Shown here in pieces: positions 8,774 through 18,085 of a stretch of 32,515 nt of DNA (position 1 is its first letter; every line of letters begins with the position of its first letter). Source of the DNA: Arcanobacterium sp. (GTDB lineage Bacteria; Actinomycetota; Actinomycetes; Actinomycetales; Actinomycetaceae); NCBI GenBank assembly GCA_022768785.1, contig JALELI010000042.1:1-32515 (forward strand). Reading direction: 5' to 3'. A program made the position numbers and the translations under genes. The notes beneath the pieces were generated by a model, which saw nothing but the letters and a program-made list of their open reading frames with translations, was not told the origin of the DNA and searched no databases.

Positions 8774-9682
8774 TCAGAATTTGCAGTTTTCACCCACCCA
8801 CATTGCACCCAAGCTCTCCATAAAGCTCAAAGGCTCTGATGGGCTCGTATTCATACCAGCGCCATGATGTATTTCAAAGTGCAGATGCGCCCCCGTGCTC
8901 TGGCCAGCTGATCCACGCAGCGTGATCACTTGGCCAGCTTTCACTTTATCTCCCACTTTCACGCGGATATCGCTCGCGTATGAATGCAGATACCACGAGG
9001 TGAACACTTGCCCGTTCACATGGTGCTCAATCACGATACCGTTGTTAACTCCAGTAGCATTGATACTAAGCACCACACCATCTGCCACTGCATAGACCGG
9101 GGTGCCAGCTGGGCCAGCCATATCAACGCCGTTGTGCATCGTATAGGTGTGTGTGATCGGGTGAATACGACTGCCAAACGGAGAAGTGATTCGATAGCTT
9201 CCCTTTGGCATAGGCATATAAATAGCTGAGGCATCGCTGGGCACGTAGGCACTCACCACGGAGCTTGCGCCGTGGCCAAGCCCGGCGCACATAGCCGCCC
9301 GATCCGTGGCCAACTCCTGCGCAGCTGCCACTCGTCCATCAGCCACTGCCAAAGCCTGAGCATGCTTTGATTCCGCGAGGCTACTCGGCATCGTATTCGG
9401 GCTTTTTTCCAGTACCGAGCTTGAAAGCACACTGTGTGCCGCCACGGCTTGCGCCTGGCTAGAGTGATCGATACTCATTCCCGTCACTACTAATACAGTG
9501 AACACTACAGCTAGCACTGAAGCAAAAACAGCATGCCGGCCATTAGCTAGGCACCCGTGCGTCACCTTATGCACTCCACCGCGAGCTCGCATGAGATGGG
9601 ATAATGGAGTAGCTGCACGCCCACACTCCACGTTGCTTGCCACCCGATCGCCTCCGATACCCGCCGTTATCTCTACCATCAA
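8774..9682 (-). CDS. M23-family (LytM) zinc metallopeptidase, membrane-anchored or secreted
   Basis: N-terminal TM/signal segment 'FASVLAVVFTVLVVTGM'; 'HNGVDMAGPAGTPVYAVADGVV' and 'GAHLHFEI' M23 motifs. Exact start uncertain. Confidence 0.88.
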   Translation of the reverse strand: MMVEITAGIGGDRVASNVECGRAATPLSHLMRARGGVHKVTHGCLANGRHAVFASVLAVVFTVLVVTGMSIDHSSQAQAVAAHSVLSSSVLEKSPNTMPSSLAESKHAQALAVADGRVAAAQELATDRAAMCAGLGHGASSVVSAYVPSDASAIYMPMPKGSYRITSPFGSRIHPITHTYTMHNGVDMAGPAGTPVYAVADGVVLSINATGVNNGIVIEHHVNGQVFTSWYLHSYASDIRVKVGDKVKAGQVITLRGSAGQSTGAHLHFEIHHGAGMNTSPSEPLSFMESLGAMWVGENCKF

Positions 9683-9823
9683 GAATAATAACGGTTTGAT
9701 AACGCTCGCGCTACATATTTCGCATTTTGTGTTGCGTGAAGCAGCCCACAGCTGCCACTACTGAGGGTTATCCAGTTGTACGCAGAACATTATCCGTATC
9801 TTCCGCCTGCCACATCGGGGTGT

Positions 9824-9916
9824 GGCGTCACCCTGATACGCGCAGAGCATTACCGAGCCGCAGCGGCCGCATACCAGCTGCACGGGGCGTCACCCTGATA
9901 CGCACAGAGCGTTACC
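9824..9916. repeat. Tandem-like intergenic direct repeat: two 31-nt copies, 62-bp period
   Basis: GGCGTCACCCTGATACGC[G/A]CAGAGC[A/G]TTACC at 9824-9854 and 9886-9916 (29/31 identical); more degenerate flanking copies near 9779-9797 and 10013-10035. Confidence 0.8.
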
Positions 9917-10036
9917 CCACTGTGGATATGCACAGTTTCGCCGCTCGGCGCCACCTCGCTGCACGCAAAGCACACGCAAACGCATTAGCATCCTGTTGCG
10001 CGCAACATGCATCAGCACCCTGCTACGCGCAAAACA

Positions 10037-11098
10037 TCAGTTGCGTTGCATGGCGTCTCGCACCTCGCCCACGAGCTCTTCTACGATATCTTCTAAGAAA
10101 ATCACGCCCAATGGCGGTGGAGACGACACTGCGGAACTTCCACTTTCTTCCTGTACTACAGCAGCCATATGAGTGCGAGCTCGCTGCATCTGCTTGAGGG
10201 CGCTCTCCACTTCATCGCGAGCCGCCACCCGTGGAAGAGGACGAATTTTCCACTCTGGAATCGGCTCTCCCCGCCGCTCTTGGGGCACATCAAGCACATC
10301 TTTGAGGTGTACGTACCCCACTAGCTGCCCACGCTCTCCTATCACTGGGAACCGCGAAAAGCCAGTGCGTCCGCATAGCTCTTCAAAATCTTCCACCGCC
10401 AGCTCTAGGGGCACAGCCTCTAATTGATCGAGCGGCACCATCACATCGGCAGCCGTATGCTCAGAGAACTCCAACGCCCCCGAGAGCAGCTCAGCATCGG
10501 CGTTGAGCACACCAGCCGCCTCGCTCACCTCTACAATTGAAGCCACTTCATCAGCAGTAAATGCCGAAGCCACCTCCGATTTCGGTTCCGCCCCAAACAG
10601 TCGCACCACATGGTTGGACAGCCAGTTGAGCGATGCCACCACCGGGTAGAAGATTTTAGAGAGCAATACGAGCGGCGGCATAAAGAGCAGCGCCAGCTCC
10701 TCCGGGTGAGTGATGGTCATATTTTTCGGCACCATCTCACCCAGCACCACATGCAAAAACACCACTAGCAACAACGCGATCAAAAACGCAATCGTATGCG
10801 TGATAGCTGGCGGAACGCCGAGCGCATACAAAGGGGCAGACAGCACCCCAGCGATTGCAGGCTCACTCACCGCTCCGAGCCCCACAGAGCACACAGTGAC
10901 GCCGAGCTGGCACGTAGCGAGCATCAGCGTGAGGTTCTCCAGGGCATAGAGCACAGTTTTCGCCCCACGCTTCCCTTGATCCACTAGCGGTTCAATACGC
11001 GAGCGGCGCGCACCCATCACTGCGAATTCAGAGCCCACAAAATAGGCGTTTCCAAGCAGCAGGAACACCGTGGCTATGAGGGCAGAAAAAACATTCAT
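10037..11098 (-). CDS. CNNM/CorC-HlyC family membrane protein with CBS domains (downstream paralog)
   Basis: MNVFSALIATVFLLLGNAYFVGSEFAVMGARRSRIE (DUF21) then CBS pair; ATG at 11098 overlaps the upstream stop as ATGA. ORF track start 11179 is too long. Confidence 0.9.
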   Translation of the reverse strand: MNVFSALIATVFLLLGNAYFVGSEFAVMGARRSRIEPLVDQGKRGAKTVLYALENLTLMLATCQLGVTVCSVGLGAVSEPAIAGVLSAPLYALGVPPAITHTIAFLIALLLVVFLHVVLGEMVPKNMTITHPEELALLFMPPLVLLSKIFYPVVASLNWLSNHVVRLFGAEPKSEVASAFTADEVASIVEVSEAAGVLNADAELLSGALEFSEHTAADVMVPLDQLEAVPLELAVEDFEELCGRTGFSRFPVIGERGQLVGYVHLKDVLDVPQERRGEPIPEWKIRPLPRVAARDEVESALKQMQRARTHMAAVVQEESGSSAVSSPPPLGVIFLEDIVEELVGEVRDAMQRN

Positions 11099-12417
11099 CG
11101 TTCCTCGCCCTCCGCGCCAGCAAATCGGAGACGCACGAGCTCCACTCGGCGTCCGTCCATCTTTTCCACACGGGCACACACCCCTTGATCGGTGAATTCA
11201 TCTCCCACGGCAGGGATCTTTCCCAGCTGCGCCATCGCCCAGCCCCCCACAGTTTCCCACGGGCCAGCCTCGGGCACTGGCACGCCGTAATCACGATCCA
11301 CCTCATCGGGGCGCATTTGGCCAGGCACCAGCACATCGCCAGTGGGAGTGCGCCGCGCCCCTTGTGCCCGCGGGTCGTGTTCATCAGCCACTTCACCGAT
11401 GATCTCTTCCACAGCATCTTCGAGAGTCACCACACCCGAAGTGCCTCCGTATTCGTCTATTACCACGGCCATCTGCAGGCCTTCTTCACGCAGCTGCACC
11501 AACAGTGGCGCGAGCGCTAGAGTCTCAGGCACTTTCAGCGCCGGCACCATCAAGGAACTCGCCGTCACCGGCACTAGGCTACGCCGCTCATAGGGCACTG
11601 CAATTGCCCTGCGCAGGTGTACGAGGCCGCGCACGTCGTCTAAATCATCTCCAATCACTGGAAAACGCGAATGCCCAGTTTCTCTCGCGAGTGCGATCAC
11701 ATCATTCGCATTCGCCTCTGCGCTGATGGCGTCCATGCGCCCGCGGTCAGTCATCACATCAACGGCCGTGAGCTCGCCAATTCCGATGGAGCGCACTAAA
11801 AGGTGCGCGGTATTCACATCGAGTGTGCCTTTTTCTGCGCTGCGGCGCACCAGCGCTGAAAGCTCAGTGGCTGAGCGAGCTCCTGAAAGTTCTTCAGCGG
11901 GCTCGATTCCAAAGAGGCCCAGCACCCAGTTGGCAGAGTTATTGAGAGCAACGATAATCCATTTGAAAATCACTGAAAATATATGAAGCGGCCGCGCCAC
12001 CAGTGCAGCGGCTCGTAAAGGCCCTGCAAGCGAGAGGTTTTTGGGCACCAGCTCGCCAAAAAACACCGAAAAAGCGTTCACGAGAATAAATGCCACAGTG
12101 GCCGAAATCGCCACCACCGCTGCCTGCGCCATACCAGTGCTGTGGAAAAGCCGCTCAAAAGCATCTTGCAGCGGCGCCTGTGCCACGTATCCCAATAAGA
12201 TCGTGGTGAGTGTGATTCCCACTTGGCAGGCAGAGAGATAGAGAGAGATGTGATGTAGATTGGGCGCCACTTTGCGAGCATGCGGGTCGCCATCTTCAGC
12301 TTTGGAATCCACAGTGGCTGGATCGAGCGCCACAAAAGAAAACTCCGCCGCCACAAAGAGCGCCGTGCCAGCCGTGAGCAACACGCCGAGCGCGATCATC
12401 ACGAAATCGTACATCAT
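11095..12417 (-). CDS. CNNM/CorC-HlyC family membrane protein with CBS and C-terminal CorC_HlyC domain
   Basis: MMYDFVMIALGVLLTAGTALFVAAEFSFVALD (DUF21), 'VIDEYGGTSGVVTLEDAVEEIIGEVADEHD'. Confidence 0.93.
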   Translation of the reverse strand: MMYDFVMIALGVLLTAGTALFVAAEFSFVALDPATVDSKAEDGDPHARKVAPNLHHISLYLSACQVGITLTTILLGYVAQAPLQDAFERLFHSTGMAQAAVVAISATVAFILVNAFSVFFGELVPKNLSLAGPLRAAALVARPLHIFSVIFKWIIVALNNSANWVLGLFGIEPAEELSGARSATELSALVRRSAEKGTLDVNTAHLLVRSIGIGELTAVDVMTDRGRMDAISAEANANDVIALARETGHSRFPVIGDDLDDVRGLVHLRRAIAVPYERRSLVPVTASSLMVPALKVPETLALAPLLVQLREEGLQMAVVIDEYGGTSGVVTLEDAVEEIIGEVADEHDPRAQGARRTPTGDVLVPGQMRPDEVDRDYGVPVPEAGPWETVGGWAMAQLGKIPAVGDEFTDQGVCARVEKMDGRRVELVRLRFAGAEGEER

Positions 12418-12680
12418 TGCGGATCACCAATCCGCCCACATAATCGATACACCTCTTTTATCCTAGCAGCCAAGCTAAGAACTGCCGATTTTCTCGCATA
12501 TTTCCAGCTGAGAGCACAATCTCCGAGTAGAGTTTCACCAGCGGGGAAATTTTGCGGCAATATTCGTTAAATATAGACCGTTAGGACTAAAGTCTCTAAA
12601 ATTATTTTTAATGGGCTCAATGCTGAGCCTGAGGGCTGAGAAGCCCGAATTCCGATTGCACAAGGTGGATAGGAAAAACA

Positions 12681-15600
12681 GTGGCGGCAAACGAACTAGA
12701 AGATTTTGGGCCGAATCAAGGGTTCATCAATGATCTCTATGCTTCATTCTTAAAAGATCACTCCAGCGTGGGTGCACAGTGGCTGGAATTATTTGATCGG
12801 TGGGAACGAGAGGGGAAAAAAGTTTCTACCGATACCAGCGCTCCAGCTGAGAGCTCTGCCGCTACCGAGAACGCCGCCACACCAGAGGCAGAAGATGAGG
12901 CCGCAAGCGACGAGAACGCTTATGGCGACGTCACTCGCTCAGATCTGCCCCCGCTGCCGCGCGTGGCTGTGGTGCCACCAAAAACTCCGTACGCTAAGAA
13001 ATACGACGCCAAGCCCGAAGCTGCTTTCAGCACCCGCGAAGACGAATACGTGCCGCTCAAAGGCTTAGATCGCGGCCTCGCTAAAAACATGGACGCTTCA
13101 CTCTCCATGCCCACGGCCACCACAGTGCGTTCGCTGCCAGCACGCATTATGTTTGATAACCGCTCGGTGATCAACAAACACCTTGCCGCCACTCGCGGCG
13201 GGAAAGTGAGCTTCACCCACATCATTGCTTACGCGATGGTGGAGGCTCTGAGCGAGATGCCAGAGATGAACTACTCCTACACCGTTGATGAGCACGGCAA
13301 GCCCACCCTGGTGAAACCGGCACATGTGAATCTCGGTCTGGCGATCGACGTCACCAAACCAGATGGCTCTCGCACACTCGTAGTGCCCAACATCAAGAAA
13401 GCAGACACTCTCACATTCGCGGAGTTCCTCAAAGCATACGAAGACATCGTGGCACGCGGGCGCGATAACAAGCTCACCCTTGAGGATTACACCGGCACCA
13501 CCGCCTCGCTCACCAACCCCGGCGGGTTCGGCACCGTGCACTCTATCCCCCGGCTGATGAACGGCCAAGCCGTGATCGTGGGAGTGGGCTCGATGACCTA
13601 CCCTCCCGAGTTCCAAGGCACATCTGAATCGCAAATTGCGCGCCTCGGCGTGAGCAAAGTGGTGCACCTCACCAGCACCTATGACCACCGCGTGATTCAA
13701 GGCGGAGTTTCGGGCCGTTTCCTGCGCCTCATGGAGCAGAAGCTACTTGGCCAAGATGGCCTCTACGATCGCATTTTCACTTCGTTGCGCGTGCCTTATA
13801 AGCCGTTCAGCTGGGTGCGCGATGTGGAATATAACCTCGAGCGTGAGTTTGGAAAGTCGGCGCGAATTGCCGAATTTATCCACGCATACCGCTCGCGGGG
13901 CCATCTGATTGCGGATATCGATCCACTGTCGTTCCACATTCGCCGGCACCCAGATCTGGAACTGCGCTCTTACGGGTTGAGCATCTGGGATCTCGACCGC
14001 TCTTTCCCTGTGGGAGGATTTATGGGGAAAGATCGGCTCACTCTGCGCGAGATTTACGATCAGCTCCGCGAAACGTATTGCCGCTCAGTGGGCGTGGAAT
14101 ATATGCATATCCAAGATCCCACCCAACGTAAATGGATCCAAGAGCGCATTGAGCGCCCGCTGCAGCCAGTGAGCGAAGCAGAACACATTCAGATTATGAA
14201 GCAGCTCAACGAGGCTGAGGCGTTTGAAACGTTCTTGCAAACCAAATATGTGGGGCAAAAGCGCTTCTCTCTCGAGGGCGGAGAATCACTCATTCCAGCC
14301 ATTGCGGCTATGCTCACTGGCGCTATCCACGATGGGCTGCGCTCGTCGGCACTGGCGATGGCCCACCGCGGCCGGCTCAACGTGCTCACCAACATTGCTG
14401 GCAAGAGCTACAAGCAAATCTTCACCGAATTTGATGGAGTATATGATCCAGGCTCTCTCCAAGGCACTGGCGATGTGAAATATCATTTGGGCACCGGTGG
14501 CGTGTTTACAATGGACGACGGCACGGGCTCAATCCCCGTTTACATCGGCGCTAATCCCTCGCATCTCGAAGCCGCAGACGGCGTGATCGAGGGCGTGGTG
14601 CGCGCGAAAGAGGATCGTTTCGCGGCTCACGATGAATCCGAAGGAAAAGAGTCGCGCCCATATGATGTGCTGCCCATTATGATTCACGGCGATGCCGCTT
14701 TCTCAGGCCAGGGAGTGGTGGCAGAGGTGTTGAACTTCTCCAATCTGCCCGGATATCGAGTGGGCGGGACAATCCATATCATTGTGAACAACCAGATTGG
14801 TTTCACCACTGCCCCAAGCTCTGCGCGCTCTTCGCACTACACCACGGATATCGCAAAGGGCTTGCAGGTGCCAATTTTCCACGTGAATGGAGACGATCCA
14901 GAGGCTGTGGTGCGAGTGAGCAAACTCGCCTATGCTTACCGTGCAGAATTCCACAAAGACGTGGTGGTGGATCTTATCTGCTACCGCAAACGCGGCCACA
15001 ACGAGGGCGACGATCCCTCTATGACCCAGCCTATTATGTATTCGCTAGTTAATGCGAAGAAATCTCCGCGTGAGATCTATAAGCAATCCCTGATTGGGCG
15101 CGGCCTGATCAGCGAAGAGGGAGCGGAGAAAATCGAGCAGAGTTTCCACCAGATCCTCGACGCTGCTTTCACTGAAGTGCGCGAAGCTGAAGCCGAGATG
15201 GAGAAAACCCCCAAAGTTGCCAGCGAGCATCTGGGGCTCACCAAAGCACAGACTCAAGATGCTGCTCCCGAGAGGCAGTGGCGCTCTGCCGTGCCACTTG
15301 AAGTGATTCATCGGATCGGAGACGCCCATACCAACCCACCAGAAGGGTTTGCGCTGCATAGAAAGATCAGCCAGCTCTTCAAACGCCGCAAGAAGATGGC
15401 TTATGAAGGCGGGATCGACTGGGGCTTTGGAGAAGTGCTGGCCTTTGGCTCACTCCTTATTGAAGGCGTGCCAATCCGCATGAGTGGCCAAGATTCCCGC
15501 CGAGGCACCTTTGTGCAGCGGCAGGCGGTGGCGCACTCGATTGAAACTGGCGAAGAGTGGACCCCTCTCGCCAACCTCACCGAAGATCAAGCCCCCCTGG

Positions 15601-16430
15601 CTATTTATGATTCATCACTGTCGGAATACTCTGTGCTCGCATTCGAATACGGATATTCCGTTGAGCGCCCTGATGCTCTCGTGCTCTGGGAAGCGCAGTT
15701 CGGAGATTTCGCCAATGGCGCCCAAACCGTGATCGATGAATTTATTTCTTCAGCCGAAGCCAAGTGGAATCAGCATTCCTCGCTCGTAATGCTGCTGCCG
15801 CACGGCTATGAAGGGCAAGGGCCCGATCACTCGTCTGCGCGTATCGAGCGCTATCTCGGCCTGTGCGCAGACGAGAATATGATCGTGGCACAGCCCTCCA
15901 CCCCAGCTAACTATTTCCACCTGCTGCGGAGGCAGGCATATCAGCGGCCACGCAAACCGTTGATTGCCATCACTCCAAAGCAACTGCTCCGCCGCAAAGG
16001 GGTGGTGAGCGCTGTGGAAGAGTTCACCTCGGGCTCTTTTAAGCCGGTGATTGGGGAAGTGAATCCCCAAGTGGACGGCGTGCAACGAGTGATTTTGTGC
16101 TCGGGGCGCGTGTATTACGATCTGGCGGAAAAACGAGACGCCGAAAAGCGCTTTGATGTGGCAATCGTGCGCCTCGAACAGCTCTATCCCAACCCCGTGG
16201 CAGAGCTGTCTGCCGAACTCGCCAAATATCCCGGAGCGGAAATCTTGTGGGTGCAAGATGAACCAGCCAATATGGGAGCGTGGAGCCACCTCGCTGTGGG
16301 GATGTTCCCGCAGCTGGGACTGCAGGTGCGCTTAGTTTCTCGCCCTGCTTCAGCTGCTCCCTCCACAGGTTTGACGGCGATGCATAAAGTCCAGGCCGAG
16401 CGGCTCATGAATGAGGCATTTGCGGGCTAA
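12681..16430 (+). CDS. kgd: Multifunctional 2-oxoglutarate decarboxylase/dehydrogenase E1 fused to E2 acyltransferase core
   Basis: GTG start; N-term 'FGPNQGFINDLYASFLKDHSSVGAQWLELF'; E2 motif 'STYDHRVIQGG'; E1 ThDP regions 'MAHRGRLNVL', 'HGDAAFSGQGVVAEVLN', 'GHNEGDDPSMTQP'; 1249 aa. Confidence 0.96.
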   Translation: MAANELEDFGPNQGFINDLYASFLKDHSSVGAQWLELFDRWEREGKKVSTDTSAPAESSAATENAATPEAEDEAASDENAYGDVTRSDLPPLPRVAVVPPKTPYAKKYDAKPEAAFSTREDEYVPLKGLDRGLAKNMDASLSMPTATTVRSLPARIMFDNRSVINKHLAATRGGKVSFTHIIAYAMVEALSEMPEMNYSYTVDEHGKPTLVKPAHVNLGLAIDVTKPDGSRTLVVPNIKKADTLTFAEFLKAYEDIVARGRDNKLTLEDYTGTTASLTNPGGFGTVHSIPRLMNGQAVIVGVGSMTYPPEFQGTSESQIARLGVSKVVHLTSTYDHRVIQGGVSGRFLRLMEQKLLGQDGLYDRIFTSLRVPYKPFSWVRDVEYNLEREFGKSARIAEFIHAYRSRGHLIADIDPLSFHIRRHPDLELRSYGLSIWDLDRSFPVGGFMGKDRLTLREIYDQLRETYCRSVGVEYMHIQDPTQRKWIQERIERPLQPVSEAEHIQIMKQLNEAEAFETFLQTKYVGQKRFSLEGGESLIPAIAAMLTGAIHDGLRSSALAMAHRGRLNVLTNIAGKSYKQIFTEFDGVYDPGSLQGTGDVKYHLGTGGVFTMDDGTGSIPVYIGANPSHLEAADGVIEGVVRAKEDRFAAHDESEGKESRPYDVLPIMIHGDAAFSGQGVVAEVLNFSNLPGYRVGGTIHIIVNNQIGFTTAPSSARSSHYTTDIAKGLQVPIFHVNGDDPEAVVRVSKLAYAYRAEFHKDVVVDLICYRKRGHNEGDDPSMTQPIMYSLVNAKKSPREIYKQSLIGRGLISEEGAEKIEQSFHQILDAAFTEVREAEAEMEKTPKVASEHLGLTKAQTQDAAPERQWRSAVPLEVIHRIGDAHTNPPEGFALHRKISQLFKRRKKMAYEGGIDWGFGEVLAFGSLLIEGVPIRMSGQDSRRGTFVQRQAVAHSIETGEEWTPLANLTEDQAPLAIYDSSLSEYSVLAFEYGYSVERPDALVLWEAQFGDFANGAQTVIDEFISSAEAKWNQHSSLVMLLPHGYEGQGPDHSSARIERYLGLCADENMIVAQPSTPANYFHLLRRQAYQRPRKPLIAITPKQLLRRKGVVSAVEEFTSGSFKPVIGEVNPQVDGVQRVILCSGRVYYDLAEKRDAEKRFDVAIVRLEQLYPNPVAELSAELAKYPGAEILWVQDEPANMGAWSHLAVGMFPQLGLQVRLVSRPASAAPSTGLTAMHKVQAERLMNEAFAG

Positions 16431-16438
16431 AATAGCAT

Positions 16439-17050
16439 GTGATGAACGCACAGAATTTCCAGATTTTTTTCGTTGGCGATGAGCTCGTAGCCGGCATGGG
16501 AGACGCTCGTGGCATGGGGTGGGTTGGCCGTGTGCTAGCACGCACTGAGGTTCGCCCACCGATCATGCCCTACGTGCTCGCCTTTGCGGGAGAATCCTCA
16601 AGCCAGCTCACGGAGCGCTGGAAGAACGACGTCTCGCCGCGCCTGCTGAAGGATCACACAAACCGCTTGGTGGTGGCACTCGGATCACACGATCTCGATG
16701 TGGGCCTTTCCTCTGCCCGTTCCCGCCTTCACCTAGCAAATGTGCTCGATCTGGCAGAGCGCATGCAGCTCGATCCGTTTGTGGTGGGGCCTCCACCACG
16801 CCCAGATAAATCTGCGCAGGCAGTGGCAGAGCTTTCGCACTCGTTTGCCGACGTGTGCACTCGCCGCTCTGTGCCTTATGTGGATACTTTCACCCCGCTT
16901 GTGCAGCACGAACAGTGGAACACCGACATGAGCCTCACGGGCACATACACTCCGCGTCAAGCAGGATATGGCCTCATGGCTTGGCTGGTGCTACATCGCG
17001 GGTGGCACCAGTGGCTAGGAATCAAAACCGTGATTGACGACGGCGCATAA
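16439..17050 (+). CDS. SGNH/GDSL-hydrolase-like fold protein with apparently degenerate active-site blocks
   Basis: 'FFVGDELVAGMGDARGMGWVGRVLAR' aligns with SGNH block I (GDS..G.G) but has Glu at the nucleophile position; 'ALGSHDLD' resembles block III. Starts 8 nt after the kgd stop. Confidence 0.7.
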   Translation: MMNAQNFQIFFVGDELVAGMGDARGMGWVGRVLARTEVRPPIMPYVLAFAGESSSQLTERWKNDVSPRLLKDHTNRLVVALGSHDLDVGLSSARSRLHLANVLDLAERMQLDPFVVGPPPRPDKSAQAVAELSHSFADVCTRRSVPYVDTFTPLVQHEQWNTDMSLTGTYTPRQAGYGLMAWLVLHRGWHQWLGIKTVIDDGA

Positions 17051-17128
17051 CACCGAAAATTTGATTACTTACGAGCGATTATCTATATTTTAATCAATTT
17101 TGAGCACTACAGGCGGTAGACTGCTGCT

Positions 17129-18028
17129 ATGGTTTTTCCTTTGATCTGCGGAATCGACGTTGGTGGCACCAGCATCAAGGCGATTGTGGCCGATTCGAAC
17201 GGTGCTGTGCACGGAGAGTGGAGTGCTCCCACTCCACAAGGCGGCGATGCCGTGGTGAGCGCGGTAGCGCAGCTAGTATCCACAATAACGGCGCACGCTC
17301 CTGGCCCATTACTTGAGCGGCTCTGTGTAGATATTCCTGGCCTCGTAGATGAGCAATCTGGCACGGCAGTGCTCTCTGTGAACCTAGGGTGGGAAAACTA
17401 CCCTATGCGTGCACGATTGAGCGAAGCCCTGCGCAGGCCTATCTATCTCATGCAAGACGTGCGAGCTGGAGCATATGGCGAAGCCCGGTTTGGATCCGCG
17501 CCAGCCACATGCCTTTATTTACCGATTGGAACGGGCATAGCCGCAGCTATTCTCATCGACGGCCACATTCTCTCACCACATATCTGGACGGGCGAAGTGG
17601 GCCAAACGCTCACCACTGATCCCGACCACCCAGGCCACCGGCGTCCATTGGAAAAAATCTGCAGCGCCCGCGCGTTTGCGGAGCGCTTTGCAGCTCTCAA
17701 ACCTGGCCTACTCCCCGCCAGCGCAGGGGCATACGAAGTGTTTCGCCTGCGAGAATCAGAAGCTGAGGGAAGCGAACAAGCCCGCTACGTGGTGCGCAGT
17801 GGCCTGGCCACACTCGCTGACGCAATCGCTTCGTGGAGCTCACTCATCGGGCCGATCCCCGTGGTGATCGGAGGCGGCCTCGGCAAAGAGGGCACTCCCC
17901 TCGTGCACGAGCTCACCGAATTGCTAGCACAGCGCTGCTCAGCACCAGCTCCAATACTCACAGCTTCCCGTGGCTCATTGAGCCAGGCACTTGGTACAGT
18001 TGCTATGGCAACAGATAAACAATTCTAA
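17129..18028 (+). CDS. ROK family sugar kinase
   Basis: 'CGIDVGGTSIKAIVAD', 'QDVRAGAYGEARFG', 'LPIGTGIAAAILIDGHIL...GEVGQ'. Confidence 0.88.
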   Translation: MVFPLICGIDVGGTSIKAIVADSNGAVHGEWSAPTPQGGDAVVSAVAQLVSTITAHAPGPLLERLCVDIPGLVDEQSGTAVLSVNLGWENYPMRARLSEALRRPIYLMQDVRAGAYGEARFGSAPATCLYLPIGTGIAAAILIDGHILSPHIWTGEVGQTLTTDPDHPGHRRPLEKICSARAFAERFAALKPGLLPASAGAYEVFRLRESEAEGSEQARYVVRSGLATLADAIASWSSLIGPIPVVIGGGLGKEGTPLVHELTELLAQRCSAPAPILTASRGSLSQALGTVAMATDKQF

Positions 18029-18085
18029 GAATTTCCATTCGCAACTAGATTCACTCGATAGATCAGTTCAGAATCGCAGGCAGCA

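Noticed and set aside
9727-10197. 156-aa plus-strand ORF across the repeat region at 9.8-10.0 kb
   Set aside because: Composed of translated degenerate repeats and antisense CNNM sequence; not protein-like.
13098-13700. 200-aa minus-strand ORF inside kgd (also 15750-16289)
   Set aside because: Antisense shadow of high-GC kgd codons; no recognisable domain.
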